Positions 1 to 7,896 of a stretch of 13,363 bases of DNA are shown one piece after another; position 1 is the stretch's first letter, and every line of letters starts with the position of its first letter. Source of the DNA: Dunaliella salina (Eukaryota; Chlorophyta; Chlorophyceae; Chlamydomonadales; Dunaliellaceae). The notes under the pieces were generated by a model. That model searched no databases. It was not told where the DNA came from and saw only the letters and a program-made list of their open reading frames with translations. The translations under genes were made by a program, and so were the position numbers. Location of the stretch: positions 63,177 through 76,539 of the forward strand of contig MU070027.1 of NCBI GenBank assembly GCA_002284615.2, in the 5' to 3' direction.

Positions 1-31
<31 letters not shown>
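1..31. repeat. (CA)n microsatellite, window-edge
   Basis: The window opens with an uninterrupted run of CA dinucleotides that ends where the sequence changes to CTGGGTTG. The run touches the window edge, so its full length is unknown. Perfect long CA runs are typical of eukaryotic nuclear DNA. Confidence 0.97.
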
Positions 32-33
<2 letters not shown>

Positions 34-795
34 GGTTGCATGATATACTGCAGGAGGTTTTGATCAGCCCTTCCCAACACGTCGACACCAAGGTGGCCCT
101 GGGCGCACCGTGCAGCACAGCAGAGAGGTAAATCTCCACACACCCAAGTCCTTGCAGGAATAATGAGTTATGGTCTAACCAGACTGGTTTTTAATTGCAA
201 ATATAGAATCTTGAATGCCCTCTGTAGGCCCAAAGGAGAATTGGTCTCCACCCATTCTGAAGTCCTGCTTCCAGACAGTGGATCGAACGTAGTACGGCTT
301 TTGTCCCTGTTGACTTGTGCAATGATTGTAACCCAACATTGGGTTTCAGCTGGAGGGCCTGCTCATTTTTCCTTGTTCAAGAAAGGGGCGTACTTGCTTG
401 TGCTGGCGGCTTTGCCTGTATGAGAGAGTCAAAATGTGTTTGCAGTGTACGCTGCACTGCCTCTTGGCTGATCTGTACTGTACTGTCCTTGCTATCTTTT
501 ACACGCAAGTCCCTTCCAGAGTGCAGTTCACACATACCCTTCTTCATTCTTGTTGTACACGACTTCTGTTTTAGAAAGGCATTTGAGCATTGCCCCCTTC
601 CGCTTTGTGCTCCTGCACATTTCAGAAAAGTGGTGGGCTCATTTCAAAAAAAAGGGTGAGCTGAGCATGCAAATTTATGCACATGCTTTGCGTGGTTCTT
701 GAATTTTTGAATGTCACTGGTGAAGGTCTTGAAAGACTGCAAGCGCAGCATGGCGATCTACTGATGTTGGGCTCCATGGCCGCCACCACCATTTC
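32..795. other. No recognisable gene
   Basis: I see no family-level signal in this stretch. Open frames of up to about 110 codons exist on the plus strand, but their translations are Cys/Ser/Leu-rich without a domain I recognise and they overlap one another in different frames, as expected by chance. I see no tandem repeat longer than a few units here. Confidence 0.5.
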
Positions 796-809
796 GGGGG
801 GGGGGGGGG
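796..809 (+). repeat. Poly-G run (G14)
   Basis: Fourteen consecutive G bases lie between ATTTC and CGCCTGGG. A run of this kind can form intermolecular G-quadruplexes and is prone to length errors in sequencing, so any frame read across it is unreliable. Confidence 0.9.
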
Positions 810-1020
810 CGCCTGGGTGTGCGCCATCCATGGTATGCATTATTTTAATTAAGCGCACCCTGGAGAAAGATTTTTTGGCCAGATTGACCTCACACCTTTT
901 TACATGGCATGGCTTTCTTTCGTGTCCAATGGTGTCACCTTTTCACACCTGTGGACTCTCTCAATGGAGGAGTGCATGAGACTGACAATGATGAGTTTGC
1001 AACCACCTGACGTCCTTGCC

Positions 1021-1350
1021 TTTAATTGTCTCACACATCCAGAGTTGTTTGTTTTTCATTGCCTCATGCATCCAAAATTCAATTCATTTTACACTGCCAC
1101 ACACATCCAAAAGTTATGATACCACTGATGTATGAACTGGCTAGAGGTGAGTCATTCACGATATTAAATGACTCAAGTGGGTCTCGTTGTCTCACACATC
1201 CATCACGATGTGAACGGACTCACGTGTGCCCATTTTGCAGCAAACACAGAATTGCTGCATCACTGAATCACTGGACCATTGAATTCGCGATGTGAACCGG
1301 TTCAGGTGAGTCCATCACAAAATGTAAGCTGCCTCAAGTAATTCTCATCG
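1021..1350 (+). repeat. Diverged copies of the CTCACACATC repeat
   Basis: Spaced copies of TCTCACACATCC or close variants occur here (around 1029, 1096 and 1190). They are interleaved with a second motif of the form GATGTGAACCGGTTCAGGTG or GATGTGAACGGACTCACGTG (around 1208 and 1288). Both motifs reappear at and just after the compact satellite that follows: the second occurs at about 1504 as CATGTGAATTAACGCAGGTG, then a CCCATTT-GCAGC block also seen near 1230. I read this as the older, diverged flank of the same array. No coding signal is evident. Confidence 0.6.
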
Positions 1351-1511
1351 TCTCACACATCAATTGTCTCACACATCACCAGTCACCAGTCTCACACATC
1401 ACCAGTCACCAGTCTCACACATCAATTGTCTCACACATCACCAGTCACCGGTCTCACACATCACCAGTCACCAGTCTCACACATCAATTGTCTCACACAT
1501 CACCATGTGAA
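1351..1511 (+). repeat. Two-level tandem satellite (62-bp higher-order unit)
   Basis: Two unit types alternate. A is 16 bp (TCTCACACATCAATTG). B is 23 bp and shares the first 11 bases, then continues ACCAGTCACCAG. The order is A (1351-1366), B (1367-1389), B (1390-1412), A (1413-1428), B with one change (1429-1451), B (1452-1474), A (1475-1490), then a partial B that runs into CATGTGAATTAACG. The higher-order unit is therefore A-B-B, 62 bp, present just over two times. The near identity of copies implies recent expansion by slippage or unequal exchange. Confidence 0.93.
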
Positions 1512-1617
1512 TTAACGCAGGTGAGCCCATTTCGCAGCGAGGGTGGCCACAGCAGCAGCAGGCGGACTTCAGACTCGGGGGGTGTGTGCATGGAGCCCAC
1601 CTCCCCCACCTCCAAGC

Positions 1618-2160
1618 TCTCCTGGTGCCATGTGCAGCACTCCAAAAAGCAGGTGGGTGAGGGAAGCAGATGCGCTGAAGCTGTGCAAGGCTGACCCTCA
1701 GCAGGGGAGGCTCCCCAGGTGAAAACATGCGCTGAATTAGTGCAGCAGCTACTCTCAGCAGGAAAAGCGCTCCTGGTGCCACAAGCAGCACTCCAAAAGC
1801 AGGTGGGTGAGGGAAGCAGGTGCGCTGAAGCTGTGCAAGGCTGACCCTCAGCAGGGGAGGCTCTCCAGGTGAAAACTTACGCTGAGTCAGTGCAGCAGCT
1901 ACTCTCAGCAGGAAAAGCTCCCCTGGTGCCACGAGCAGCACTCCAAAAGCAGGTGAGGGGAGCAGATGCGCTGAAGCTGTGCGAGACTCACTCCCAGCAG
2001 AAGAGGCTGTCCTGATGAAAACTCGCGCCAATTGGAGCAGCACCCATTCTCAGCAGGAAAAGATTTCCTGGTGTGAACTCGTGCTAAATGAATGCAGCAC
2101 CCACTCTCAGCAGGAGCAGCTCTCCTGGTGCTGTGTGCAGCACCAATAGGAACTGGCTTG
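1618..2160 (+). repeat. ~150-bp tandem repeat with internal sub-repeats
   Basis: The anchor CCTGGTG occurs at 1621, 1772, 1922, 2067 and 2124, giving spacings of 151, 150, 145 and 57. The first three copies are close to full length and very similar; the last two are shortened and diverged. Copy 1 has one extra A in the run after CTCC (five A against four), which accounts for 151 rather than 150. Each unit contains two related halves that both begin with CTCAGCAGG, so the 150-bp unit probably arose from a shorter ancestor. Because 150 is a multiple of three, the minus strand stays open through the array (about 1477-2043), but that frame has no domain and breaks at the A-run difference. Confidence 0.9.
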
Positions 2161-2552
2161 CTTAGCTGGCTGCATAAAAACATGCATCCAAGAAGGTGCC
2201 GTGTGCCCAGATCCGCTTTGGAACTCTTCTAGTGCCTGATGTGCAGCATTTTGAAAGGAGGCAAAGCTGCAGTTCTGAAACAGGGGTCATTCGTCATTAG
2301 AAGTGTGCAGTGTATCAAACGAATTGTTCATCAGCAGAGGTACGTCTCAGTGCGCTGCGCGCTGTGCAAAGTGTCTTGTTTTTTAAGATGTTTAATAAGT
2401 GTGCTTGAAGCGGGCTCCTGCACAATACACCAGCATGATATTACGCCGATAATGGTTTTGGAATGGACTTACTCCAAGAAGCAGCTTCCTGTACATTACT
2501 TCAGCAGGATTCCCCGGGAAGCTTGCTTCCTGGTCCACACACCATTCCTCCC
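2161..2552. other. No recognisable gene
   Basis: This is unique-looking sequence between two tandem arrays. A plus-strand frame of 123 codons (2239-2610) runs into the next array; its product has no feature I recognise. I see no regulatory site or RNA gene. Confidence 0.45.
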
Positions 2553-3250
2553 TTGCCTTTCCAATGTTGGAGTGCCTGCTCTATGTCGCCAATGGAGGTC
2601 AAGGAGCTAGTCAAGATGCAGCTGCTTACCCACTCCTCCCTTGCATGAAGTGAATTCTATTCAATCCTTCAATTCTTCAATTCCATGATCGCTTGAGACC
2701 TCAATGTTCAGATGCTTACCCACTCCTCCCTGCAGTGTCTCTTTCAATGATTGATTGCTTGCTGTGTCTCTTTCTGATGCCGAGGAGCTGGGCAAGGTGC
2801 AGGTGCAGGTGCAGAGTTGTTTCCCTTCAGCGTGTTTCCCAATTTCCAGAAGCCCGCCATGTCACGGATGGAGGTCAAGGAGCTGGTCAAGATGCAGCTG
2901 CAGGCCAGCTCCTCCCTGCCTTTCCAATGGTCATATGCCTGCCGTGTTGCCAGTTCAGGTCCAGGTGCTGCGCAAGGCGCAGCCACAGACCTATTCCTCC
3001 CTTGCCTTCACAATGGTCATATGCCTAAGTTGTTGCCAGTTCTGGTCGAGGAGCTGGCAAGGCTCAGCCGCAGACCTATTCCCTGCCTTCCCAATATTCA
3101 GATGCCTGCCGTGTTGCCAGATCAGGTCAAGGAGCTGGGCAAGGCGCAGCTGCAGATCATGCCTCCCTTCTGCGTGTTTCCCTTTTTCCAGATGCCCGCC
3201 ATGTCACCAACGGAGGTCAAGGAGCTCGTCAAGATGCAGCTACAGACGCG
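2553..3250 (+). repeat. ~87-bp tandem repeat with exon-like units
   Basis: The core GTCAAGGAGCT or a close variant recurs at 2598, about 2779, 2874, 2959, 3045, 3126 and 3216. Spacings are 81-95 bp, with one double-length interval at the start. Each unit also carries a CCCTTGCCTTCCAAT-type pyrimidine stretch, a CAGATGCCTGCCGTGTTGCCAG-like segment and AAGATGCAGCTGCAG. In two units the segment before the core reads as a polypyrimidine tract ending in CAG (TTTCCCAATTTCCAG and TTTCCCTTTTTCCAG), resembling a splice acceptor before the conserved coding-like core. Copies are diverged, so the array is older than the 62-bp satellite upstream. Confidence 0.8.
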
Positions 3251-3356
3251 CAAGCCCATCCGCGCACCATGGTATCGAGGGGCAGGCAACGTCACGCCGG
3301 CCCCAGAGGGGGGTGCCCTGCCAGGGGTCGCGCAGGTGGGCATCGTAACAGTTTGA
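2817..3356 (+). CDS. Repeat-encoded open frame, product unknown
   Basis: One frame stays open for 179 codons across most of the ~87-bp array. The translation repeats a helical-looking motif: MEVKELVKMQLQ near residue 19, VEELARLSRRP near 77, DQVKELGKAQLQ near 103 and TEVKELVKMQLQ near 133, followed by RKPIRAPWYRGAGNV. Four of the seven cores share this frame exactly, counting from 2874, and the 2598 core upstream is in the same phase; the other two are out of phase. There is no signal peptide or known family. It may be real exons of a spliced gene (see the exon-like block at 3192-3335) or simply a frame kept open by a repeat length near 87. I cannot choose between these, and no start context is decisive. 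Confidence 0.2.
   Translation: MFPFSVFPNFQKPAMSRMEVKELVKMQLQASSSLPFQWSYACRVASSGPGAAQGAATDLFLPCLHNGHMPKLLPVLVEELARLSRRPIPCLPNIQMPAVLPDQVKELGKAQLQIMPPFCVFPFFQMPAMSPTEVKELVKMQLQTRKPIRAPWYRGAGNVTPAPEGGALPGVAQVGIVTV
3192..3335 (+). other. Putative exon ending in WYRGAGNV-type sequence
   Basis: The block begins right after TTTCCCTTTTTCCAG (acceptor-like) and ends at CGCGCAG followed by GTGGGC (donor-like). It is 144 nt, 48 codons, without a stop. Its product starts MPAMSPTEVKELVKMQLQ and contains APWYRGAGNVTPAPEGG. A second block downstream (3470-3548) is similarly bounded by TTTTTCTTTAG and GTAGGC and encodes KWYQGAGHVKLA. The shared WY-(R/Q)-GAG-(N/H)-V and the shared boundaries are what I see; that they are spliced exons is inference. 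Confidence 0.25.
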
Positions 3357-3405
3357 TATCCCATGTCATGGCATCTGCCACAACCCGATTTCTTGGAGAA
3401 AAATC
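3269..3405 (+). repeat. Direct repeat, copy 1 (partner at 3486-3665)
   Basis: This block and the one about 215 bp downstream share TGGTATC(G/A)AGGGGCAGGC, then a G-rich stretch (AGGGGG-TG-CC, CCAGGG), then GCAGGTGGGCATC. Both close with a segment CCAT(G/A)TCATGGCATCTG followed by C(A/G)-rich sequence and TTCTTG or TTCTTC. Copy 2 has an extra GGCATTTCACGGTTCCATACAG-like stretch. The duplication covers the exon-like segment and its downstream flank, so it looks like a segmental duplication of about 140-180 bp. Confidence 0.7.
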
Positions 3406-3485
3406 TTTACTAATTGGCAGCGAGGGGGAAGATTGTCGCACCGGTCCCTGGAGGATGGTTTTTCTTTAGGAGAAGATCAACAAGT

Positions 3486-3665
3486 GGTATCAAGGGGCAG
3501 GCCACGTCAAGCTGGCCCAAAGGGGGTGGCCCAGCCAGGGTTGGCCAGGTAGGCATTTCACGGTTCCATACAGGGGGCGTGCAGGTGGGCATCTTCACGA
3601 TTTGGTATCCTAATTGCCAAATTCCATATCATGGCATCTGTCACGATCTGGTTCTTCTCAAGGAA
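3486..3665 (+). repeat. Direct repeat, copy 2 with exon-like core
   Basis: This is the partner of the block at 3269-3405. It holds the second exon-like segment (3470-3548), which begins after GGTTTTTCTTTAG and ends at GGCCAG followed by GTAGGCAT. It reads EKINKWYQGAGHVKLAQRG in one frame. GCAGGTGGGCATC recurs at 3579-3594, so the 3' half matches copy 1 after an internal insertion. Confidence 0.7.
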
Positions 3666-4189
3666 CCTGACCTCCGATTGACGCCATTCCTTCACCGATG
3701 TTGTTCGTTAGTTCAGTTCTACAGGTCGTGGGACTTGGACGCTTGCAATGGGGGAGGAGTTGAGACGAGGGCTTGGCCTGGGATGGATGAAGGAGACCCC
3801 CTCTCCCAGCAATCTGGTGGTGCAGGATACACTCATGTACTGCCTAGAGCTCTGCATGCTCAGGTTTTATGATGGAGGACAAATGACCTCATTCCCACAA
3901 GCAGCTCAGCATGCAGTGTGATATCTTCCCCTCGCCTGCTGTGCACATGAGGGGCCCACCCCCCTAAATTTGATGTGGTGTGTCCCCGATGCATACTAAG
4001 AACAAACCTGCATCACGAGATCGTGCCTTTCATGCTCCAGCATGCCCCAAAAAGTTTGGGAAAGACTGCAACATTAGCTACCCCCTCTGCTGTTTCACCC
4101 TTCAAGAGAAGGAAATGTCACAATCTTCATTTTGTCCTGCAGGCCCGACCCAATGCTCCCCCGCCCAAGACAGGAACAGGCTTCTACAT
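3666..4189. other. No recognisable gene
   Basis: This is unique-looking sequence with short plus-strand frames only (one ends at 3872, others cover 3975-4297). None shows a motif I recognise. The frames at the right end run into the 60-bp array that follows. Confidence 0.45.
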
Positions 4190-4440
4190 CCCTCCAGCGC
4201 TTGCTGCGCAGCTGGATACAAACTGAGCAGCATGCGTGCTCTCATTCGTCCCCCTTGCGCTTGCTGCGTGGCTGGACGCAAGAGACAAGCTGAGTAGCAT
4301 GCAAAATCTTGGTAGTCCTTCGAGTGCTCGCTGCTTAGCTGTACGCAAATTGAGCAGTGCGTGCACCCTCCTCTGTCCCCCTCGTGCTCGCTGCACAGCT
4401 GGGCACATACTGGGCCAGCTGAGTGTCGGGCAAGAGTATA
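4190..4440 (+). repeat. ~60-bp tandem repeat, four copies
   Basis: The anchor GC(T/C)(T/C)GCTGC-N-AGCTG recurs starting near 4199, 4259, 4326 and 4386, giving periods of 60, 67 and 60. Each unit runs CCC(C/T)-GTGCT(T/C)GCTGC, AGCTGG-(A/C)-CA, ACTGAGCAG-GC-TGC, then a CT-rich spacer. Copies are clearly related but diverged. The minus-strand open frame 4102-4665 passes through this array because 60 is divisible by three; I see no domain in it. Confidence 0.8.
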
Positions 4441-4639
4441 GGGCATGGCTGGACTCAGTGGCTTGCATGTCCGCTCAGCCAACGCTGACACAAGCATGCT
4501 GTTTTCCTGGATCCTGGGCGTGCTCTTGTTTAGCTGTTTTGGCCTGCTCTTATTCAGCTTTTTCTTGTAAGAAGAGAAGGCCTTGTGGGCAGGCATCCTC
4601 ACGCGAGCATGCAACAGTTCCACGTTACAGACATAAAGC

Positions 4640-4905
4640 TTTCTGCTGCTTTTCAGCTGTTTCACAGGCAGAGGAGGGCATGTTGGCAGGTGTCAGTCCC
4701 ACGTAATGGGCATGCAGTCTGCTATTGTTTAGATTTTTTGTCGGCAGAGAAAAGCGTATGCACCGGCTTCAATTCCACATTCCATAATGGGCATGCAGCA
4801 TTCTGCTGTTGTTTTGCTTTTTCATGGGCAGGGAAGGGCATATGGGCATGCAGCATTCTGCTATTGTTTATCTTCTTCGTAGGCAGAGAAAGCGTGGGCA
4901 TGCGC
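4640..4905 (+). repeat. Tandem repeat with GGGCATGCAG-TTCTGCT motif, four copies
   Basis: Units share TAATGGGCATGCAG, TTCTGCT(A/G)TTGTTT, a T-rich stretch, then (T/G)GGCAG(A/G)GAA(A/G)GCGT or GGGCAT. TCTGCT anchors are at 4642, 4718, 4802 and 4857, so unit length varies (76, 84 and 55 bp). The last two copies are most alike. No gene is supported. Confidence 0.75.
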
Positions 4906-4988
4906 CCTTGAGTCTGTGGTTTCTCAAAGGGGTGGACAGAAAACCATCATGCCCACACGCTGGGGTAGGCGACAGCCAGCAAGATGTT

Positions 4989-5045
4989 GTAGCTGCAAAA
5001 GCAGCAGCAGCAAAAGCAGCAGTATCTGCAGCTACAGGAGCAGCC
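4989..5045 (+). repeat. GCAGCA/AAAGCAGCAG low-complexity tract
   Basis: A purine-rich stretch of GCAGCAGC and AAAAGCAGC units followed by GCAGCTACAGGAGCAGC. One plus-strand frame gives an Ala/Lys-rich run (AAKAAAAKAAVSAATGAALA), which is what a GCA repeat would produce by chance. I treat it as simple sequence rather than as a protein segment. Confidence 0.7.
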
Positions 5046-5447
5046 CTGGCCCTAGGGCGTCTCCAAATACATTTTTCTTTTGCAGCATTTTGAGGAATCA
5101 CGCACAGGGCTCGGGGAGGGGTAAGGTCTCCGCCTGGCTTCGGAACACGAGTTGGTTGGTCGCAAGCATGCAAACACAGGATATATTGTTGCCATATAGT
5201 CTGTGCAATAGCTTTGTGGTGCATAGTCCTGAGAGTTCCTTTGGAGTCAATCGCACCATGACTAATGCACCAGAGATCCTTTACAGGTGGTGCATTTCAT
5301 TGGATTCCACGCCTCTGTCCCTGGAAGAAGCTGAGGATACTTGAGGTTTGTTAGGGTGTCTGCAGGAGGGAGTGCTGAGGAGTCTGCAGTGTTCGAGCTC
5401 AGAAAATGTGTTTGCGCACAATTTTACTTTTAAGAGGTAGGCCTAGG
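5046..5447. other. No recognisable gene
   Basis: No repeat unit, conserved motif or long frame that I can interpret. The longest frame entering it (4916-5344, plus) begins inside the low-complexity tract and has no known features. Confidence 0.45.
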
Positions 5448-5493
5448 TGTATGTAAGCTTGATTGCAGCCTGGTTGTATGTAAGCTTGATTGC
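5448..5493 (+). repeat. 19-bp direct repeat, period 27
   Basis: TGTATGTAAGCTTGATTGC occurs at 5448-5466 and again, identical, at 5475-5493, separated by AGCCTGGT. Two copies of a short unit suggest a small local duplication. Confidence 0.9.
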
Positions 5494-5564
5494 CTGATGG
5501 CTTGTCTGATCTGGGGATCCAGAAACGCTGCCATCCATTTTGACGGCCAACAGTTCATAAGTCA

Positions 5565-5894
5565 AGGTGAATTTGACTGCAGTGCAGTATGACTTAGGGG
5601 CATGTGCATGCTGTGCAATTGAGCGGAGGCCGCCTCCCTGTGAATCGCCATGTCCTTTTGCTTCCCTGAAAGTTGTTCTGATCTTATTGCTCTTGAAGAT
5701 AATAATGCATGGCACAGTACAACAACTGCACTAATTGGCGGACCAGCAGCGCCCGGTATGCAGGGCATTTGCTGTGACTGAAACAGGAATCTCGACTGAG
5801 CATGCCGAACTTCGTAGCAATACAGTGCATGTACCATTGCTTTTTGATGTACACCGAAAATGGATGCATAACACCATAGATCCCTTGAGTACCG
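5565..5894 (-). other. Open minus-strand segment after an acceptor-like site, function unknown
   Basis: On the minus strand the sequence CTGACTGCAATTATGCAG (a branch-like CTGAC plus CAG) is followed by an open frame of about 110 codons that begins ARYSRDLWCYASIFGVHQKA and continues through ALYCYEVRHAQSRFLFQSQ to a stop near 5562. The composition (Tyr, Trp, Phe, His and Gln spread evenly, no simple repeats) looks more like protein than most frames in this window. I do not recognise the family. It could be an exon of the same decayed gene as the Cys/His-rich frame at 6220-6498, or chance. Confidence 0.25.
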
Positions 5895-6219
5895 GGCCTG
5901 CATAATTGCAGTCAGTAGAAATTGCAGCTGGTATATTACAGCCAGCGCTAATCGTCTGTTTGACTTATAGGATAAGGGAGGGTCACAAAGCTACACCTGC
6001 CAACATGGGCAGTTACATGCTCTTTGGTCTATCCATAATGCATGCTTGTTGGTCCAGTGCAGACTTTGATGCTGCCTTCTGCAGCTGGCATTGATGTATT
6101 TGAGCATGATGCTGTACTTCAAATATTTATGGCACTTGCTGCTGTTGGTGGAAGCTCAGGCTGGAAAAAAAGAATAAGGTTCTAATATTGATAGCTCCAT
6201 TGATCAGTTTTGCTGCCAA

Positions 6220-6498
6220 TCACGCTGTCGTGCAATGTGCCTGTTGGACTTGAGCCATGTAACAACCGTTTGTACCAAAGAATTTGTACCTATGATGTGA
6301 GCAGTTGTAGCCACATGCAAGGCATGGATGGTGGTAAAAAAGAAAAAAGGGATGGTCATTAGGCGGAACTGCTTCGCCTCTACTGATACGCATCTGGTTT
6401 TCACAGAGCCTGTCACTGTCGCTCGATCTGGCCTCAGACTGTGATACTGTGATGCTTTCAGATTCAATAAGCTTGAACACATGTGAATGCCAGCCTAC
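6220..6498 (-). pseudogene. Cys/His-rich minus-strand segment, possible exon, unknown function
   Basis: This open frame follows a strong acceptor-like sequence (a C/T-rich tract ending TTGGTAG). Its product is first acidic and Ser-rich (IESESITVSQSEARSSDSD). It then gives PPNDHPFFLFYHHPCLACG, then C-x2-HHRYKFFGTNGCYMAQ and QQAHC, ending TTA and a stop near 6220. The cluster C-x2-C-x3-C-x2-HH with later C and HC residues looks like a metal-binding or disulfide-rich domain, but I cannot name one. A second acceptor-like site (TTCTTTTTTTCCAG) lies further along the minus strand at about 6166. There is no intact start or full gene, so I treat it as a possible exon or remnant. Confidence 0.3.
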
Positions 6499-6705
6499 CA
6501 AGGAGGAAGAGAGAAAAGGAAGGGGTTACATAGCTATGCCTCTACAGGGGCTGCTCAGCTAAAGCAAAAATGGCCCTGTAACGAAACCTGTTCATCTGGA
6601 AAGCAAATGTTCAAACTCAGTCAACAGCATTTCAGGCATGCAGACACGAAGTTGGCTACGCCTAAGGAAAGGAAAGGAGAGGAAAGGTTTACATAGCTAC
6701 CTAAG
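6498..6705 (-). repeat. Two copies of a pyrimidine-rich, acceptor-like segment
   Basis: On the minus strand, (G/A)TAGCTATGTAAACC or its variant followed by a CCTTTCCT-rich tract and ending in TTAG-GC occurs at about 6661-6700. It recurs as ATAGCTATGTAACCCC, a CTTCCTTTTCTCTCTTCC-type tract and GGTAG-GC at about 6498-6535. On the plus strand these read as GGAAAGG-rich tracts ending TTACATAGCTA. The copies are about 165 bp apart. They resemble intron 3' ends, which suggests a local duplication that included an intron-exon border, but a purine/pyrimidine simple repeat is the alternative. Confidence 0.5.
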
Positions 6706-6826
6706 TCCGCGGGGGCAGCAAGCAGAAGCGAAAGCTTGTGCTTCTGATAGGGCATCTAAGCAGAAGGGTTACAAGGGGTGGCCTACAGCCCGAGACTCTG
6801 GCTGATCAGCTACTGGTGAAACAATA

Positions 6827-7534
6827 TCAGCCAGCATCAAGAGTTGAAACCAACTCTGACAAAAATGTCGAAAATCTGTATGAGTTTTTATTTGGAAAAG
6901 CATTGATCTCAGGATCTGTCAAAACGTGGTAGCTCGCCAAAAAAGGAATGAAGTCAGTGTTTGGAAGCTGGGCAAGTGTAATGGTTTGAAAAGATCAATG
7001 AACAAGTCATTGTATTTCCTGCGCATCTCACACATCTCCCGGCAATTGCTATAGAAGACAACATGTTTCTTGACCTGGACTTCAGCACACTCACACTTAC
7101 CACAAATGTTTGAACCACCCAGCCATTTACAGGATGCTACCTTCAAGCAGTGTGCACAAAGCTTAAACCTACTCACATTCCTTATGACTCCTTTATCCAG
7201 ATCTCTAGAATTAAATGTTGGGTTACAAAAGGGTGTGCGCGCTGTTTGATTTAAAGGCCTTCCGCACCAAAGATGGTAAGTCACTGCTTTCCTGTTCATT
7301 CCTCGGGGACTTACAGCATTCACTTCTCTCCATCTCTTTTGCTGCCTGTACCACAACAGCCCCCCTAAGATATCCCCACAGCTCCCCTAAGAAATCCCGC
7401 ATGGGGATCTTAGAAGCACTCCACATCTTCTGCTTAAACATGTCCTCATGGTGCATGCAAATATAGGCTGTGGACACATGTGCGGACCAACAAGGCTCTC
7501 CCCTATCAGTCACGTGCAAATCCGCTTTTTAGCA
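6827..7534 (-). pseudogene. LINE C-terminal region with zinc-knuckle-like motif
   Basis: The order on the minus strand is ADLHVTDRGEPCWSAHVS, MFKQKMWSASKIPMRDFLGE, (frame change near 7260) QQKRWREVNAVSPRGMNRKA, VTYHLWCGRPL, VIRNVSRFKLCAHCLKVAS. Then comes a knuckle at about 7042-7104, C-x2-C-x9-H-x4-S-x-C, in which the usual last Cys is Ser and a Cys follows two residues on. The tail INAFPNKNSYRFSTFL and SELVSTLDAG ends at TGA 6827-6829. Knuckles of this kind in LINE C-termini bind element RNA or DNA. Confidence 0.8.
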
Positions 7535-7896
7535 CTCTCATGATGTCTCACTGTTTGAATCAAGCATACTGTTGAAAAACTTAACAGTGGCCCTGAACCA
7601 ATAAAATTGTTGAGGCTCTTGGCCACTCTGTTTCAGTACTGGCCAGTTTGTGGCAGAACTCTTCATACCTAGAAAACGCCATAGAGAGCTAATTGCCTTT
7701 TCTGCAACTGGCTTTTGAATTCACTGCCTTCTCGCAGGTATTCAGCTCCCCACACTTGGCACATATACATCCCGGCCGGAAGGCCATACACCTTAGAGAG
7801 CCACATCAGAGCGTGTGGCTTATTCCTCGAACCACGTTTATGCAAAAACTTCTTAATCCTTTGCTGGGCAGCCATGTAGGGCCGCGCAGCAAATTC
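7535..7896 (-). pseudogene. LINE RT, thumb and connector
   Basis: The LINE resumes at EFAARPYMAAQQRIKKFLHK and NKPHALMWLSKVYGLPAG, then QVWGAEYLREGSEFKSQLQK. A frame change near 7680 leads into SSATNWPVLKQSGQEPQQFY, WFRATVKFFNSMLDSNSE. These match the thumb (PAGMY-x-x-Q-(I/V)-W-x-x-x-Y) and connector regions that follow the palm in this LINE type. Confidence 0.85.

Noticed and set aside
1351..1511. CRISPR-like array
   Set aside because: Units alternate in two fixed types and the 'spacers' are identical copies, repeats are not palindromic, there are no cas genes, and the host is evidently eukaryotic.
1477..2043. 188-codon minus-strand frame through the ~150-bp repeat, as a repeat protein gene
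   Set aside because: The frame is open because the unit length is about 150. It breaks in register at the A-run difference in copy 1, and the product (VLLVAPG, LLRVSLAQLQR blocks) has no recognisable domain.
4102..4665. 187-codon minus-strand frame through the 60-bp repeat
   Set aside because: The same effect of a period divisible by three; the repeats diverge as DNA without any sign of protein-level constraint, and the product matches no family I know.
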